Assembly: GCF_011758655.1 (NCBI RefSeq)
Contig: NZ_JAAMPA010000001.1
Coordinates: forward strand, 372,001-436,000
DNA from: Modestobacter marinus
Lineage (GTDB): Bacteria > Actinomycetota > Actinomycetes > Mycobacteriales > Geodermatophilaceae
Direction: 5' to 3'
DNA: 64,000 nt
The first letter of the stretch is position 1; the number at the start of each line of letters is the position of its first letter. Below, in pieces: positions 1 through 8,666 of the stretch. The notes beneath the pieces are model-generated. The model was not told where the DNA came from. It saw only the letters and a program-made list of their open reading frames with translations, and ran no database searches. A program made the translations under genes and the position numbers.

Positions 1-484
1 CCTGCTCGTACTGCTCCCGCAGCGCCTCCTCGGAGGGCTCGGCGAGCCCGGCGGCGACCGCGGCGCGCTGGCGGACCAGCTGCTGGCGGACGTTCTCGAC
101 CACGTCGGCCTCGTTGGCGCCCTGCTGCTGGGCGACCTGCGCGAAGACCGCCTCCGGGTCGGCGCCGCCGAGCAGCTCGGCGATCCGCTCCCGCACGTCG
201 GCGTCCGACACCTCGACGCCCCAGCGCCGGGCCACCTCGTCGTGCAGCTCCGCGCCGACCTGCAGGCTCAGCACCTGGCGGGTGTAGCCCACCTCGTCGC
301 CGGCGGCGTACGCGGCGATGGCGGGGTCGGCGAGCCGGGTGTCGACCGCGTCGTCCAGCTCGGCGACGGTCACCTGCTCGTCACCGACGTAGGCGGCGAC
401 GTCCGGGGACGTGCGGCACCCCGCCAGGCCACCCACGCCGGCGGCACCCACGAGCAGGACGGCGAGGAGTCTGCGGCTCGGCAC
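1..484 (-). CDS. SurA-like N-terminal domain lipoprotein (C-terminus outside window)
   Basis: The minus-strand frame opens with GTG at 484 and runs off the left edge, leaving about 161 residues. The first 22 residues form a lipoprotein signal peptide ending in a lipobox (LAGC), so the protein should be lipid-anchored outside the membrane. The following region is a helical SurA-N/PPIC-type chaperone domain: acidic, rich in Glu, Arg and Leu, with repeated Q-L-V-R-Q heptad-like stretches. A SurA-like lipoprotein beside mfd is a common actinobacterial arrangement. The family would help fold exported proteins, but the catalytic PPIase domain, if present, lies outside the window. The start is chosen because the lipobox follows at the right distance; no strong ribosome binding site is evident. 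Confidence 0.8.
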   Translation of the reverse strand, partial: MPSRRLLAVLLVGAAGVGGLAGCRTSPDVAAYVGDEQVTVAELDDAVDTRLADPAIAAYAAGDEVGYTRQVLSLQVGAELHDEVARRWGVEVSDADVRERIAELLGGADPEAVFAQVAQQQGANEADVVENVRQQLVRQRAAVAAGLAEPSEEALREQYEQ

Positions 485-541
485 GGCGCGAGCGTGCCAC
501 ACCCGGTGTGACCGGCGTCGCACCCTGCACCGTCCAGCGTC

Positions 542-621
542 GATCAGGTCACCTGATCCAACACTGTCCTCCCGCACCAACGCTGGTGCGGGAGGACAGT
601 CAGTGATCAGGTGACCTGATC
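542..621. repeat. 80-bp inverted repeat (family A), likely terminator after mfd
   Basis: A 17-bp perfect hairpin (563-579 with 584-600, loop ACGC) is framed by two mutually reverse-complementary 17-mers (542-558 and 605-621), each itself nearly palindromic (GATCAGGT-C-ACCTGATC). It starts 19 bp beyond the mfd stop, so it is a plausible terminator for mfd. A related copy lies at 55,258-55,320 after another gene end. Confidence 0.8.
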
Positions 622-639
622 ACTGCTGGGCGCGAGAGG

Positions 640-3600
640 TCAGGAGGCGACGGCGACGGGCTGCTCCAGGACCGAGGACAGCAGCGCGTGCAGCTTCTCC
701 AGCAGGGCGACGTCCCGCAGCGGCGTGCGCCGGTCCGGGCCGACCGGCACCTTGATCGACACGGTGCGCACCGCGTCCTTGTAGGTGGCCCCCTCGGCCA
801 GCCGGGACAGCTTCATCACCTGCGACTCGCGGAGCTCCACCGGACCGACCCGGACGTTGCGGCCCTGCATCGACACCTCCGTGACCCCGAGCCGGCGCAT
901 GGCCGCGCGGAACCGGGCCACGGCCAGCAGGTTGAGCACCGGGGCGGGTGCGGCGCCGTAGCGGTCGGTGAGCTCGTCGAGCACGGCCTGGGCCTGGTCG
1001 TCGTCCTGGACGCTGGCGACCTTGCGGTAGGCCTCCATCCGCAGCCGCTCGCCGGGCACGTAGTCGTGCGGCAGGTGCGCGTCGACCGGCAGGTCGACCC
1101 GGACCTCGGCCGGCTCCACGGCCGGGGACTCCCCGGTCGCCTGGGCCCGGTAGTCGCTGACCGCCTCGCCGACCAGCCGCACGTACAGGTCGAAGCCGAC
1201 GCCGGCGATGTGCCCGGACTGCTCGCCGCCGAGCAGGTTGCCCGAGCCGCGGATCTCCAGGTCCTTCATCGCCACCGCCATGCCGGCCCCGAGGTCGGTG
1301 TTGTGCGCGATGGTGGTCAGCCGGTCGACCGAGGTCTCGGTCAGCGGCCGCGAGGGGTCGTAGGTGAAGTAGGCGTAGGCCCGCTCCCGGCCACGGCCGA
1401 CCCGGCCGCGGATCTGGTGCAGCTGGGAGAGGCCGAAGGTGTCGGCCCGGTCGACGATCAGGGTGTTGGCGTTGGGGATGTCCAGGCCCGACTCCACGAT
1501 CGTGGTGGCGACGAGGACGTCGTACTCCTTCTCCCAGAAGCCGACCATGATCTTCTCGAGCTCGTGCTCCTTCATCTGGCCGTGGCCGACCGCCACCCGG
1601 GCCTCGGGCACCAGGTTGCGGATCTTCGCCGCCGCCTTGTCGATCGACTGCACCCGGTTGTGGATGACGAACACCTGGCCGTCGCGGAGCAGCTCCCGGC
1701 GGATCGCCGCGGCCATCTGCTTGTCCTCCCACGCACCGACGTAGGTCAGCACCGGGTGCCGCTCCTCCGGCGGGGTGAGGATCGTCGACATCTCCCGGAT
1801 GCCGGTGAGGCTCATCTCCAGGGTGCGCGGGATCGGGGTGGCCGACATCGACAGCACGTCGACCGCCGTCCGGACGCTCTTCAGGTACTCCTTGTGCTCG
1901 ACACCGAAGCGCTGCTCCTCGTCGACGATGACCAGCCCCAGGTCCTTGAACCGGGTGGTCGGCTGCAGCAGCCGATGGGTGCCGACCAGGACGTCGATCT
2001 CCCCGTCGGCCAGCTTGCGCAGCACCTCGTCGGACTCGGCCTTCGACTGGAACCGGGACAGCACCGCCACCGTCACCGGGAACTGCGCGAACCGCTCGGA
2101 GAAGGTCTTGAAGTGCTGGTTGGCCAGCAGCGTCGTCGGCACCAGGACGCCGACCTGCTTGCCGTCCTGCACGGCCTTGAACGCCGCCCGCACCGCGATC
2201 TCGGTCTTCCCGTAGCCGACGTCGCCGCAGATGATCCGGTCCATCGGCACCGGCTGGGACATGTCCGCCTTGACCTCGTCGATCGCGGCCAGCTGGTCGG
2301 GGGTCTCGGTGAACGGGAAGGCGTCCTCCAGCTCGCGCTGCCAGACGGTGTCCGGCCCGAAGGCGTGGCCCTTGGACGCCATCCGGGCCGAGTACAGCCG
2401 GATGAGCTCCGCGGCGATCTGCTTGACCGCCTTGCGGGCCTGGTTCTTCGTCTTCTGCCAGTCGGCACCGCCGAGCTTGGACAGCGCGGGCGCCTCGCCG
2501 CCGACGTAGCGGGTCAGCTGGTCCAGGGAGTCGGTGGGCACGAACAGCCGGTCCGGCGGCTGGTTCCGCTTGCCCGGCGCGTACTCGACGATCAGGTAGT
2601 CGCGCTGCCCGCCGTGCACGGTGCGGCTGACCATCTCCACGTACCGGCCGACGCCGTGCTGCTCGTGCACCACCAGGTCACCGGGCTGCAGCTGGACCAG
2701 GTCGACGGCGTTGCGCCGGCGGGCCGGCATCTTGGTGGCGTCCTTCATCGAGGTGCCGCGCTGGCCGGTGAGGTCGCCCTCGGTGACCAGCGCCAGGCCC
2801 ACGGCCGGGAAGGTGAAGCCGGCCTCCAGGTTGCCCTGGGTGATCAGCGTCGGCCCCGCGGTGGGCGCGGCCTCGATGCCGGGCACCAGCCGGGCGCCCA
2901 GGTCGGCCTCGGTGAGCTGGTCGGCCGCGCGCTGGGCGGGGCCGGGGCCGGCGAAGGTCAGCGCGACCCGCCAGCCGTCGCGGCCCCAGCTGCGCAGCTG
3001 GTCGAAGGCGCGCGCCTGGTCGCCGTGGAAGCGCTCGACCCCGGTGGCGTCCAGGGTGACGTGCTGCTCGTCGTCGTCCGGGGAGAGGGTGAAGGTGCCG
3101 GTCGTCCACCAGGGCAGACCCCGGGCCCGGGCGGCGTCCTGGACGTCGGCGAGGTCGCGGAAGGAGGAGGCGCCGAGGTCGATCGGTGCCTGGCCGGCCT
3201 CGGCCGCGGTCTGCCAGGAGGCGGCGAGGAACTCCTCGGCCGTGCGCACCAGGTCGGCGGACCGGCTGCGCACCCGCTCGGGGTCGCAGACCAGCACGTG
3301 CGTGCCCGGTGCCACCAGGTCGGTGAGCAGCTGCATCTGGGAACCACCGATGAGCGCCGGGATCAGCGACTCCATGCCCTCCACGGCGATGCCCTCGGCG
3401 AGCTTGCCGGTGACCTCCGCGAGCTCCGGGTGGTCGACCCCCAGCTGGACGGCGCGGGCCCGGACGTCGGCGGTGAGCAGCAGCTCGCGGCACGGCGGGG
3501 CCCACAGCCGGTCGGGCCGCTCGTCCAGCGAGCGCTGGTCGGCGGCGGAGAAGTAGCGCAGCTCGTCGACCTCGTCGCCCCAGAACTCCACCCGCACCGG

Positions 3601-4185
3601 GTGCTGCTCGGTGGGCGGGAAGACGTCGAGCAGGCCGCCGCGGACGGCGAACTCCCCGCGCTTCTCGACCAGCTCGACCCGGGTGTAGGCGGCGTCGGAG
3701 AGCGCCTGGGCCACCGTGTCCAGCTCGGCGGTCTGGCCCGGCGCCAGCTCCACGGGCACCAGGTCGCCCAGCCCGGGGGCGAGCGGCTGCAGGACGCTGC
3801 GCACCGGGGCGACCAGCACGTCGACCCTGCCGTTGTCCCCGGGGTGGGTCAGGTCGCGCAGCACGGCCAGCCGGCGGCCGACGGTGTCGGCGCGGGGGCT
3901 GAGCCGCTCGTGCGGCAGCGTCTCCCAGGCGGGGAAGACCTCCACCCGCCGGTCCGGGACGAAGCAGCGCAGCACCGCGGCGAGCGCGTCGGCGTCCCGC
4001 TCCCCCGCCGTCACGACCAGCACCGGCACGTCCGCACCGGGGGCCGGTGCGGCCAGCGCCGCCGCCACCAGCGGCTGGACCGGCGGCGGTGCGGTGACGG
4101 ACAGGTCGGCCGCGCCCGCCTTCGCCACCACGGAGGCAACGCCGGCGTCGGACAGGACGACGTCGAGCACGCCGCGCAAGCTCAC
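640..4185 (-). CDS. mfd: Transcription-repair coupling factor Mfd
   Basis: About 1,181 residues, the usual Mfd length. Mfd displaces RNA polymerase stalled at lesions and recruits UvrA. The N-terminal part is the UvrB-homology module, the middle holds the RNAP-interacting domain (VVHEQHGVGRYVEM), and the C-terminal part is a RecG-like SF2 translocase. Walker A is GDVGYGKTEIAVRA, Walker B is VIVDEEQRFG, motif III is SMSATPIPRT and motif VI is QIRGRVGRGR. A longer frame starts at GTG 4212. GTG 4185 is preferred because GGAG lies 8 nt before it and the protein then begins VSLRGVLDVVL like its homologues. The next gene upstream on the same strand starts a separate locus, so mfd is probably transcribed on its own or by read-through. 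Confidence 0.97.
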   Translation of the reverse strand: MSLRGVLDVVLSDAGVASVVAKAGAADLSVTAPPPVQPLVAAALAAPAPGADVPVLVVTAGERDADALAAVLRCFVPDRRVEVFPAWETLPHERLSPRADTVGRRLAVLRDLTHPGDNGRVDVLVAPVRSVLQPLAPGLGDLVPVELAPGQTAELDTVAQALSDAAYTRVELVEKRGEFAVRGGLLDVFPPTEQHPVRVEFWGDEVDELRYFSAADQRSLDERPDRLWAPPCRELLLTADVRARAVQLGVDHPELAEVTGKLAEGIAVEGMESLIPALIGGSQMQLLTDLVAPGTHVLVCDPERVRSRSADLVRTAEEFLAASWQTAAEAGQAPIDLGASSFRDLADVQDAARARGLPWWTTGTFTLSPDDDEQHVTLDATGVERFHGDQARAFDQLRSWGRDGWRVALTFAGPGPAQRAADQLTEADLGARLVPGIEAAPTAGPTLITQGNLEAGFTFPAVGLALVTEGDLTGQRGTSMKDATKMPARRRNAVDLVQLQPGDLVVHEQHGVGRYVEMVSRTVHGGQRDYLIVEYAPGKRNQPPDRLFVPTDSLDQLTRYVGGEAPALSKLGGADWQKTKNQARKAVKQIAAELIRLYSARMASKGHAFGPDTVWQRELEDAFPFTETPDQLAAIDEVKADMSQPVPMDRIICGDVGYGKTEIAVRAAFKAVQDGKQVGVLVPTTLLANQHFKTFSERFAQFPVTVAVLSRFQSKAESDEVLRKLADGEIDVLVGTHRLLQPTTRFKDLGLVIVDEEQRFGVEHKEYLKSVRTAVDVLSMSATPIPRTLEMSLTGIREMSTILTPPEERHPVLTYVGAWEDKQMAAAIRRELLRDGQVFVIHNRVQSIDKAAAKIRNLVPEARVAVGHGQMKEHELEKIMVGFWEKEYDVLVATTIVESGLDIPNANTLIVDRADTFGLSQLHQIRGRVGRGRERAYAYFTYDPSRPLTETSVDRLTTIAHNTDLGAGMAVAMKDLEIRGSGNLLGGEQSGHIAGVGFDLYVRLVGEAVSDYRAQATGESPAVEPAEVRVDLPVDAHLPHDYVPGERLRMEAYRKVASVQDDDQAQAVLDELTDRYGAAPAPVLNLLAVARFRAAMRRLGVTEVSMQGRNVRVGPVELRESQVMKLSRLAEGATYKDAVRTVSIKVPVGPDRRTPLRDVALLEKLHALLSSVLEQPVAVAS

Positions 4186-4300
4186 GGAGGTCACTCCAGT
4201 TCCTGGGCCCACTCCGTGTCCGCGGGAGAGCAGAGCGCGCCGGGTGCGCGCGGGGGCCGTCGACCAGGTTAGTCCCGGTGGCGGAGGCCTGCGGGGTCGC

Positions 4301-4759
4301 TCAGGAGGTCAGGGCGCGGGCTCCGCGGCCCACCGGCTCCTGGGCGTCGATGGTGGCCAGCGCCCTGCGCAGGATCGTGCTGGAGGTGTGCACCGTGTAC
4401 GGGAAGTACTGCACCCGGACGCCGACCGCGGCGAAGTCGCGCTCGAGCTTCGCGCCCTTGGCGGTGCCCCGCCAGTCGTCGCCCTTGAACAGGACGTCGA
4501 ACCGCACCTCGCGCCAGGTGTCGATCTTCTCCGGCACGACCTCGGCGTGCACGTCGTCGACGAAGCGCAGGGCGCGGACGATCTCCATCCGCTCGGCCAG
4601 CGGGATCACCGGCAGCCGCCCCTTGGCCTGCAGCAGCATCTCGTCGGACACGACGCCGACGACGAGCCGGTCGCAGTGCTCCGCGGCGTGCTTGAGGACG
4701 TTGAGGTGGCCGATGTGGAACAGGTCGTACGCGCCGGGCGCGTAGCCGGTCACGGTCAT
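4301..4759 (-). CDS. Cytidylyltransferase-like (TagD/RfaE-type) nucleotidyltransferase
   Basis: About 152 residues with the nucleotidyltransferase superfamily signature near the N-terminus (GAYDLFHIGHLNVL, carrying the HxGH nucleotide-binding motif) and a C-terminal HTSSTILR resembling the RTxGISTT motif. Family members transfer CMP or AMP to glycerol-3-phosphate or sugar phosphates. In this polysaccharide locus the likely role is to make a CDP-activated alcohol or sugar, perhaps for the CDP-alcohol phosphotransferase at 23.4 kb; that pairing is an inference. The start is the internal ATG at 4759 because AGAGGAG sits four bases before it; a longer frame to 4789 lacks this. The exact substrate cannot be read from sequence. 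Confidence 0.85.
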   Translation of the reverse strand: MTVTGYAPGAYDLFHIGHLNVLKHAAEHCDRLVVGVVSDEMLLQAKGRLPVIPLAERMEIVRALRFVDDVHAEVVPEKIDTWREVRFDVLFKGDDWRGTAKGAKLERDFAAVGVRVQYFPYTVHTSSTILRRALATIDAQEPVGRGARALTS

Positions 4760-4870
4760 GTCACTCCTCTGCCGGGCGGTCTGCTGCACCGACGACGCTA
4801 GGTGCCCGGGTGACGGAGCGTGAGCATTGAACGGAACTGCACCCGATGAGGCGACGCATTCCGGGCCTGC

Positions 4871-4901
4871 ACCACCCGTTCGGGGTCACCCTGGGTGACC
4901 C
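4871..4901. promoter_or_regulatory. Palindrome and CCCGTTCGGG motif in leader of 4301-4759 gene
   Basis: Two elements sit in the 156-bp gap upstream of the cytidylyltransferase gene: ACCACCCGTTCGGGG (4871-4885) and a 19-nt palindrome with GGGTCACCC/GGGTGACCC arms around 4892. The CCCGTTCGGG core recurs upstream of the secreted protein gene (22,486-22,500). An operator is possible, or a small terminator for the gene ending at 4916. Confidence 0.35.
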
Positions 4902-4915
4902 AGCGGACGTCCGGG

Positions 4916-6361
4916 TCAGGCGCGGGGCGCGAGCGCCGGGACCCGCTCGCGCACCAGCCGCTTGATCCGCCGGACGGCGGAGTCCCGAGCGCCTCGCAGA
5001 CCGGTGAACTCGTTGAACGGCAGGTCCAGCAGCTCCGGCCAGGCCCGGGAGAGGACGTCGTCGCCCAGCCGCTCGGACCACCGGTGCTCCAGCGGCAGCG
5101 CCAGCATCGCCTCGAACAGCGTCCGGCCGGCGAACGGCGAGAGCTCGAACCGCGAGGTGCGGTTGCCGTAGTGGCCCGGACCCGCCCAGCAGGACAGCCG
5201 TTGTTCGACGTAGGCCAGCTCGAGCACGGTCGGGTACGGCAGGTCCGGCAGTTCGGCGAGCCAGCGGCCGGCGTGCTCCAGGTAGACCGGGAGGGCCGGC
5301 AGCCGGAGCCGCCGCAGCAACGTCTCCGGGGACACCGGGCCGTCGTCCGGGTCGCCCGGCCGGTACGTGTGCGCCCGGCCCACCTCACCGGCGGTGCCGG
5401 GGAGCAGCACCCGGGCAGGGTCCAGCTGGCGCAGCGTCTCGTGCGCCTGCCACAGCTCCCCGCCGACCGCGTGGCCGGTCACCGTGAGCCACTCGTCCAG
5501 CTCCTCCGGCCGGGTCGTGCGGACCGGGAGGAGGTCGTGCGCCAGCCCGTACCGGTCGGCCAGCCGGGTCGCCAGGTGTGTGTCCACGGTGGGCGGTCCG
5601 GGCTGGGCGAGGGTGAAGAAGACCGCCTCCGGCAGGACCTCCCGGGCGCAGCCCAGCAGCAGCCGGGAGTCCCGGCCGCCGGTCAGCGAGAGGGTGAGCG
5701 GGTGCACGGCGGCGACCGCGGCGATCGTGCGGCGCACCCCCTCGTGCACCACGGCGGCCACCTCGTCCCCGTCGGCGGTCCCCGGCACGGGCGGCAGCCA
5801 GTGCCGGGCGGTGCGCCAGGTGCGCAGGTCCAGCGAATGGTCGGCCTGCAGCCGGCGCGTCCCCACCGTGAGCGTGAGCCCGAAGGGCAGCCAGGTGCCG
5901 CGGTCCGGGAACCCGGTGACCTCGGCCAGCTCCGTGTCGAGCTCACCACCGATGAGGGCCGGGACGGAGGCGACGGTCCGCCGGTCCGCCGAGTGCACGG
6001 CGGCCAGCGAGCCGTAGGCGTCCAGGACGACGGTCGGTTCGTCGTCGGGCAGGAGCACGAGCAGGAAACGTCCGGCCAGCCGCCGGTGGAGCGCGTCCAC
6101 GGCGGGCCAGTCCAGTCGTGTCCGTTCGCCGGTGTCCAGCACGACCGGCCCGCCGGTCAGGACGCCGTCGAGCACCGGGTGCCCCAGGCACCAGCCGAGC
6201 GGGGCACCGGCACGGTCGAGCACGTCGACGACGGGCAGGCCGTGGGTGCCCAGCGTCCACCCGGAGCTGCTGCGGCGCACCCAGCCGGCCGGCACCCGGT
6301 CGCCGTCCTCGCTGAGCACGAACTGCCCGACGTGCGCGCTGCGCTCCACCGGCTCGGTCAC
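4916..6361 (-). CDS. Asparagine-synthase-like protein of the polysaccharide locus
   Basis: 481 residues. A PP-loop appears near residues 219-231 (LSLTGGRDSRLLL), the ATP-pyrophosphatase motif of asparagine synthase and lasso-peptide cyclase families, with SGGxDS altered to TGGRDS. The N-terminal ~200 residues resemble the body of an AsnB amidotransferase domain (LAGRFLLVLLPDDEPTVVL, SVPALIGG), but no nucleophilic Cys follows the initiator, so glutamine hydrolysis seems unlikely. Such proteins recur in exopolysaccharide clusters and probably activate a carboxylate for amide or ester formation on the glycan; this is an inference. GTG 6361 overlaps the upstream phosphatase stop by 4 nt (GTGA), so it is the third gene of the kinase-phosphatase operon. 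Confidence 0.8.
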   Translation of the reverse strand: MTEPVERSAHVGQFVLSEDGDRVPAGWVRRSSSGWTLGTHGLPVVDVLDRAGAPLGWCLGHPVLDGVLTGGPVVLDTGERTRLDWPAVDALHRRLAGRFLLVLLPDDEPTVVLDAYGSLAAVHSADRRTVASVPALIGGELDTELAEVTGFPDRGTWLPFGLTLTVGTRRLQADHSLDLRTWRTARHWLPPVPGTADGDEVAAVVHEGVRRTIAAVAAVHPLTLSLTGGRDSRLLLGCAREVLPEAVFFTLAQPGPPTVDTHLATRLADRYGLAHDLLPVRTTRPEELDEWLTVTGHAVGGELWQAHETLRQLDPARVLLPGTAGEVGRAHTYRPGDPDDGPVSPETLLRRLRLPALPVYLEHAGRWLAELPDLPYPTVLELAYVEQRLSCWAGPGHYGNRTSRFELSPFAGRTLFEAMLALPLEHRWSERLGDDVLSRAWPELLDLPFNEFTGLRGARDSAVRRIKRLVRERVPALAPRA

Positions 6362-6969
6362 GCCCGGACCGCGCCGTCCGCGGCGCGCGTGCGGGGTGCA
6401 CCGGCGGCGGCTGCCACCGTCGCCACGGCCTCCCGGATCCGCCGCACCGCGCGTGCGTGGTCCTCCGGCGACCGGCCGTAGGGGTCCTCGACGTCGTCGT
6501 CCGGGCCGGGCACCCGCCGGCTGCGCAGCCGGGGGGCGGCCGCGGTCAGCGTCGCCAGCCGCTCGGCCGGTCCGGCGCCCGCGACGTGCCCCTCGTCGAC
6601 GGCGAGCCCGGCCAGGGCCGCGAACTCGCGGAGGCTGAAGGTGCGGCGGAGCGCCAGCGGCGCCTGCTGCACCAGCTCCGACCGGTGGACCCGGGTCATG
6701 GTGAGGACGAGGTCGGCCTCAGACACGCCTTCGGGAGTGACCTGCCGGGCCCGGAAATCGGGCAGCGGGTCGCCGAGCGCCGCGGCCGCCCCGGCGTCCA
6801 GCCCGGCGCCGGTCAGCGCGGACAGCCCGGCGCTGGCCACCGTCACGTCGGCCACCGGGCCGAGCTGCTCGCGCAGCAGCGCCTCGGCGACCGGTGAGCG
6901 GCACACGTTGCCCGTGCACACCACGAGGACGCCGAAGGGGGTCCCCGACCGGGCGGCAGGCGCGGTCAC
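6358..6969 (-). CDS. Low-molecular-weight protein tyrosine phosphatase
   Basis: 203 residues. The P-loop CTGNVCRS gives the C(X)5R(S) active site at residues 18-25, and the general-acid loop is EDPYGRS near residue 165, both canonical for LMW-PTP. It should dephosphorylate the adjacent BY-kinase and perhaps other surface-polysaccharide enzymes, as Wzb/Wzc pairs do. It starts with GTG at 6969 overlapping the kinase stop by 4 nt and ends overlapping the asparagine-synthase-like gene by 4 nt, so translation is coupled. At 203 residues it is longer than the ~150-residue family core; the extra length lies in a linker before the DPYG loop. Confidence 0.92.
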   Translation of the reverse strand: MTAPAARSGTPFGVLVVCTGNVCRSPVAEALLREQLGPVADVTVASAGLSALTGAGLDAGAAAALGDPLPDFRARQVTPEGVSEADLVLTMTRVHRSELVQQAPLALRRTFSLREFAALAGLAVDEGHVAGAGPAERLATLTAAAPRLRSRRVPGPDDDVEDPYGRSPEDHARAVRRIREAVATVAAAAGAPRTRAADGAVRA

Positions 6970-8414
6970 GGCCGGCCGCGTAGCCCGGCGCTGCCGGCGG
7001 TCGGGGCAGCCAGGACCGGTGCCGGGACCCGGGTCGGGGCGCTGCCGGCGACACCGTGGCGGGGCCGGTAGTCGTAGGCCTGCTCCTTGCGTTCGACCTG
7101 GTTCAGGACCACGCCGAGCACGGTGGCCCGGACCGTCTCCAGCACCTGGAGGCTCTCGGTCACCTGGGCCCGGCGGGCCCGCACGGCGTTGACGACCAGG
7201 ACGACGCCGTCGGCGACGCGGGAGAGCACGGCGCCGTCGGCGACCGGGAGCAGCGGTGCGCTGTCGAGGACCACGTGGTCGTAGGTGCCGCGCAGCTGGT
7301 CCAGCACCGCGGCCATCGCCGGGGACCCGAGCAGCTCCGTGGGGTTCGGCGGCAGCGGTCCGGCCGCCAGCACCTGGAGCCCCGAGGACCCCCAGTCCTG
7401 GGCCACGTCGGCCACCGCGGCGTGGCCCAGCAGCACGGAGGTCAACCCGACGGAGCCCTCGATGCCCAGGACGCCGTCCAGCGACGGCCGCCGGAGGTCG
7501 GCGTCCACCAGCAGCACCCGGGCACCCGTCTCGGCCAGCGCTGCGGCGAGGTTGGCCGAGACGGTGGACTTGCCCTCGGCCGCCACCGCGGAGGTGACCA
7601 GCAGCACCCGACCGCCGGCCCCGTCGGTCCGCACCCCGGGCAGGGACAGGAACTGCAGGTTGGTGCGCAGCTGCCGGAAGGACTCCGCCTGCGGGGCGTG
7701 CGGGTCCGCCTCGACGACCACGGGGCGCTCCGTCCCCTTCGTGCGGACGGCGCCGATCGTGCCGATGAGCGGCCGGTCGGTGAGGGCGGCCAGCGTCCCG
7801 GTGTCCCGTACCCGGGTGTCCAGTGCCGCGCGGAGCAGCAGCAGGGCGCAGCCCAGCACGAGCCCCGCGACGAGCCCGGCGAGCGCGTACAGGGTCGTGT
7901 TCGGCGCCGCCGGTCGCACCGGCACCTCGGCCGGGGCGACGGTGGTCGCCTGCACGGTCGGCTCCCCGTCGGCGTCCTCCGGCGCGAGTTCCTCGACGGT
8001 GCGGGACAGCGTGTCCACCACGGCGTCGGCGATGCGGGCGCTGCGGACGGCGGAGGTGTCGGTCACCGCGACCTCCACGATCACGGTGTCCACCGGCGCG
8101 GAGGCCTGCACCCGACCGGCCAGCGCCGACACGCCCATCGGCAGTCCCAGCTCGTCGATGACCGGCTGGAGCACGGCCGGGGTGGTGGCCAGCTCGGCGT
8201 AGGAGGTCACCTGGTTCTGCGTGAACGTCGAGCCCTGCACCAGGTCGGAGGCGGTGTCGCCGTACTGGAGGGAGAAGTAGACGCTGGCCGTGGACCGGTA
8301 GGTCGGCGCGGTGGTCAGGGCCCAGGCCAGCCCGGCCAGCAGACCGACGAGCGCCGCCGCGGTCGCCCACCGCCACCGGCGCCGCAGCACCGCCATCAGC
8401 TCACCGAGTTCCAT
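6966..8414 (-). CDS. Wzz-type chain-length regulator fused to BY-kinase
   Basis: 482 residues. Wzz domain: TM1 at about residues 17-36, an extracytoplasmic region, and TM2 near 172-195. A CpsD/CapB-type tyrosine kinase follows: Walker A-like SAVAAEGKSTVSANLA near 270-285, Walker A' VLLVDADLRRPS, and Walker B HVVLDSAPLL. The tail has only two tyrosines (QAYDYRPRH), a short autophosphorylation cluster compared with Wzc. It controls polysaccharide chain length together with the phosphatase encoded directly downstream. The ATG at 8414 is preceded by GGGGAG. It diverges from the fusion gene at 8,667 across a 252-bp intergenic region that should hold both promoters. Confidence 0.93.
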   Translation of the reverse strand: MELGELMAVLRRRWRWATAAALVGLLAGLAWALTTAPTYRSTASVYFSLQYGDTASDLVQGSTFTQNQVTSYAELATTPAVLQPVIDELGLPMGVSALAGRVQASAPVDTVIVEVAVTDTSAVRSARIADAVVDTLSRTVEELAPEDADGEPTVQATTVAPAEVPVRPAAPNTTLYALAGLVAGLVLGCALLLLRAALDTRVRDTGTLAALTDRPLIGTIGAVRTKGTERPVVVEADPHAPQAESFRQLRTNLQFLSLPGVRTDGAGGRVLLVTSAVAAEGKSTVSANLAAALAETGARVLLVDADLRRPSLDGVLGIEGSVGLTSVLLGHAAVADVAQDWGSSGLQVLAAGPLPPNPTELLGSPAMAAVLDQLRGTYDHVVLDSAPLLPVADGAVLSRVADGVVLVVNAVRARRAQVTESLQVLETVRATVLGVVLNQVERKEQAYDYRPRHGVAGSAPTRVPAPVLAAPTAGSAGLRGRP

Positions 8415-8666
8415 GCTCTCCCCACCTGACCGAGCCGCCTCGTCGTGCGGTCCGACACCGTCGGCCGGACCCGGCGACGGAGCGAGACGGACCGTCGAGG
8501 CCTGTCACTCCGAGCAGTCTCGGCCATCCGGGCGGCCGACCCCGGGCGACGACGGCCCCTCCCACCCCATCGGGTCACCGCCGGCCCGGAACTCGCCGCC
8601 GGACGACCCCAGCGGCCCACCGACCGGTGAAGATCGAGGTCAACCGGTCGGTCAGGAGGTCCCGCA

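Noticed and set aside
688-4272. 1,194-codon open frame on the plus strand opposite mfd
   Set aside because: Low-complexity Arg/Gly/Val/Leu sequence typical of an antisense shadow in high-GC DNA; mfd on the other strand has all its motifs.
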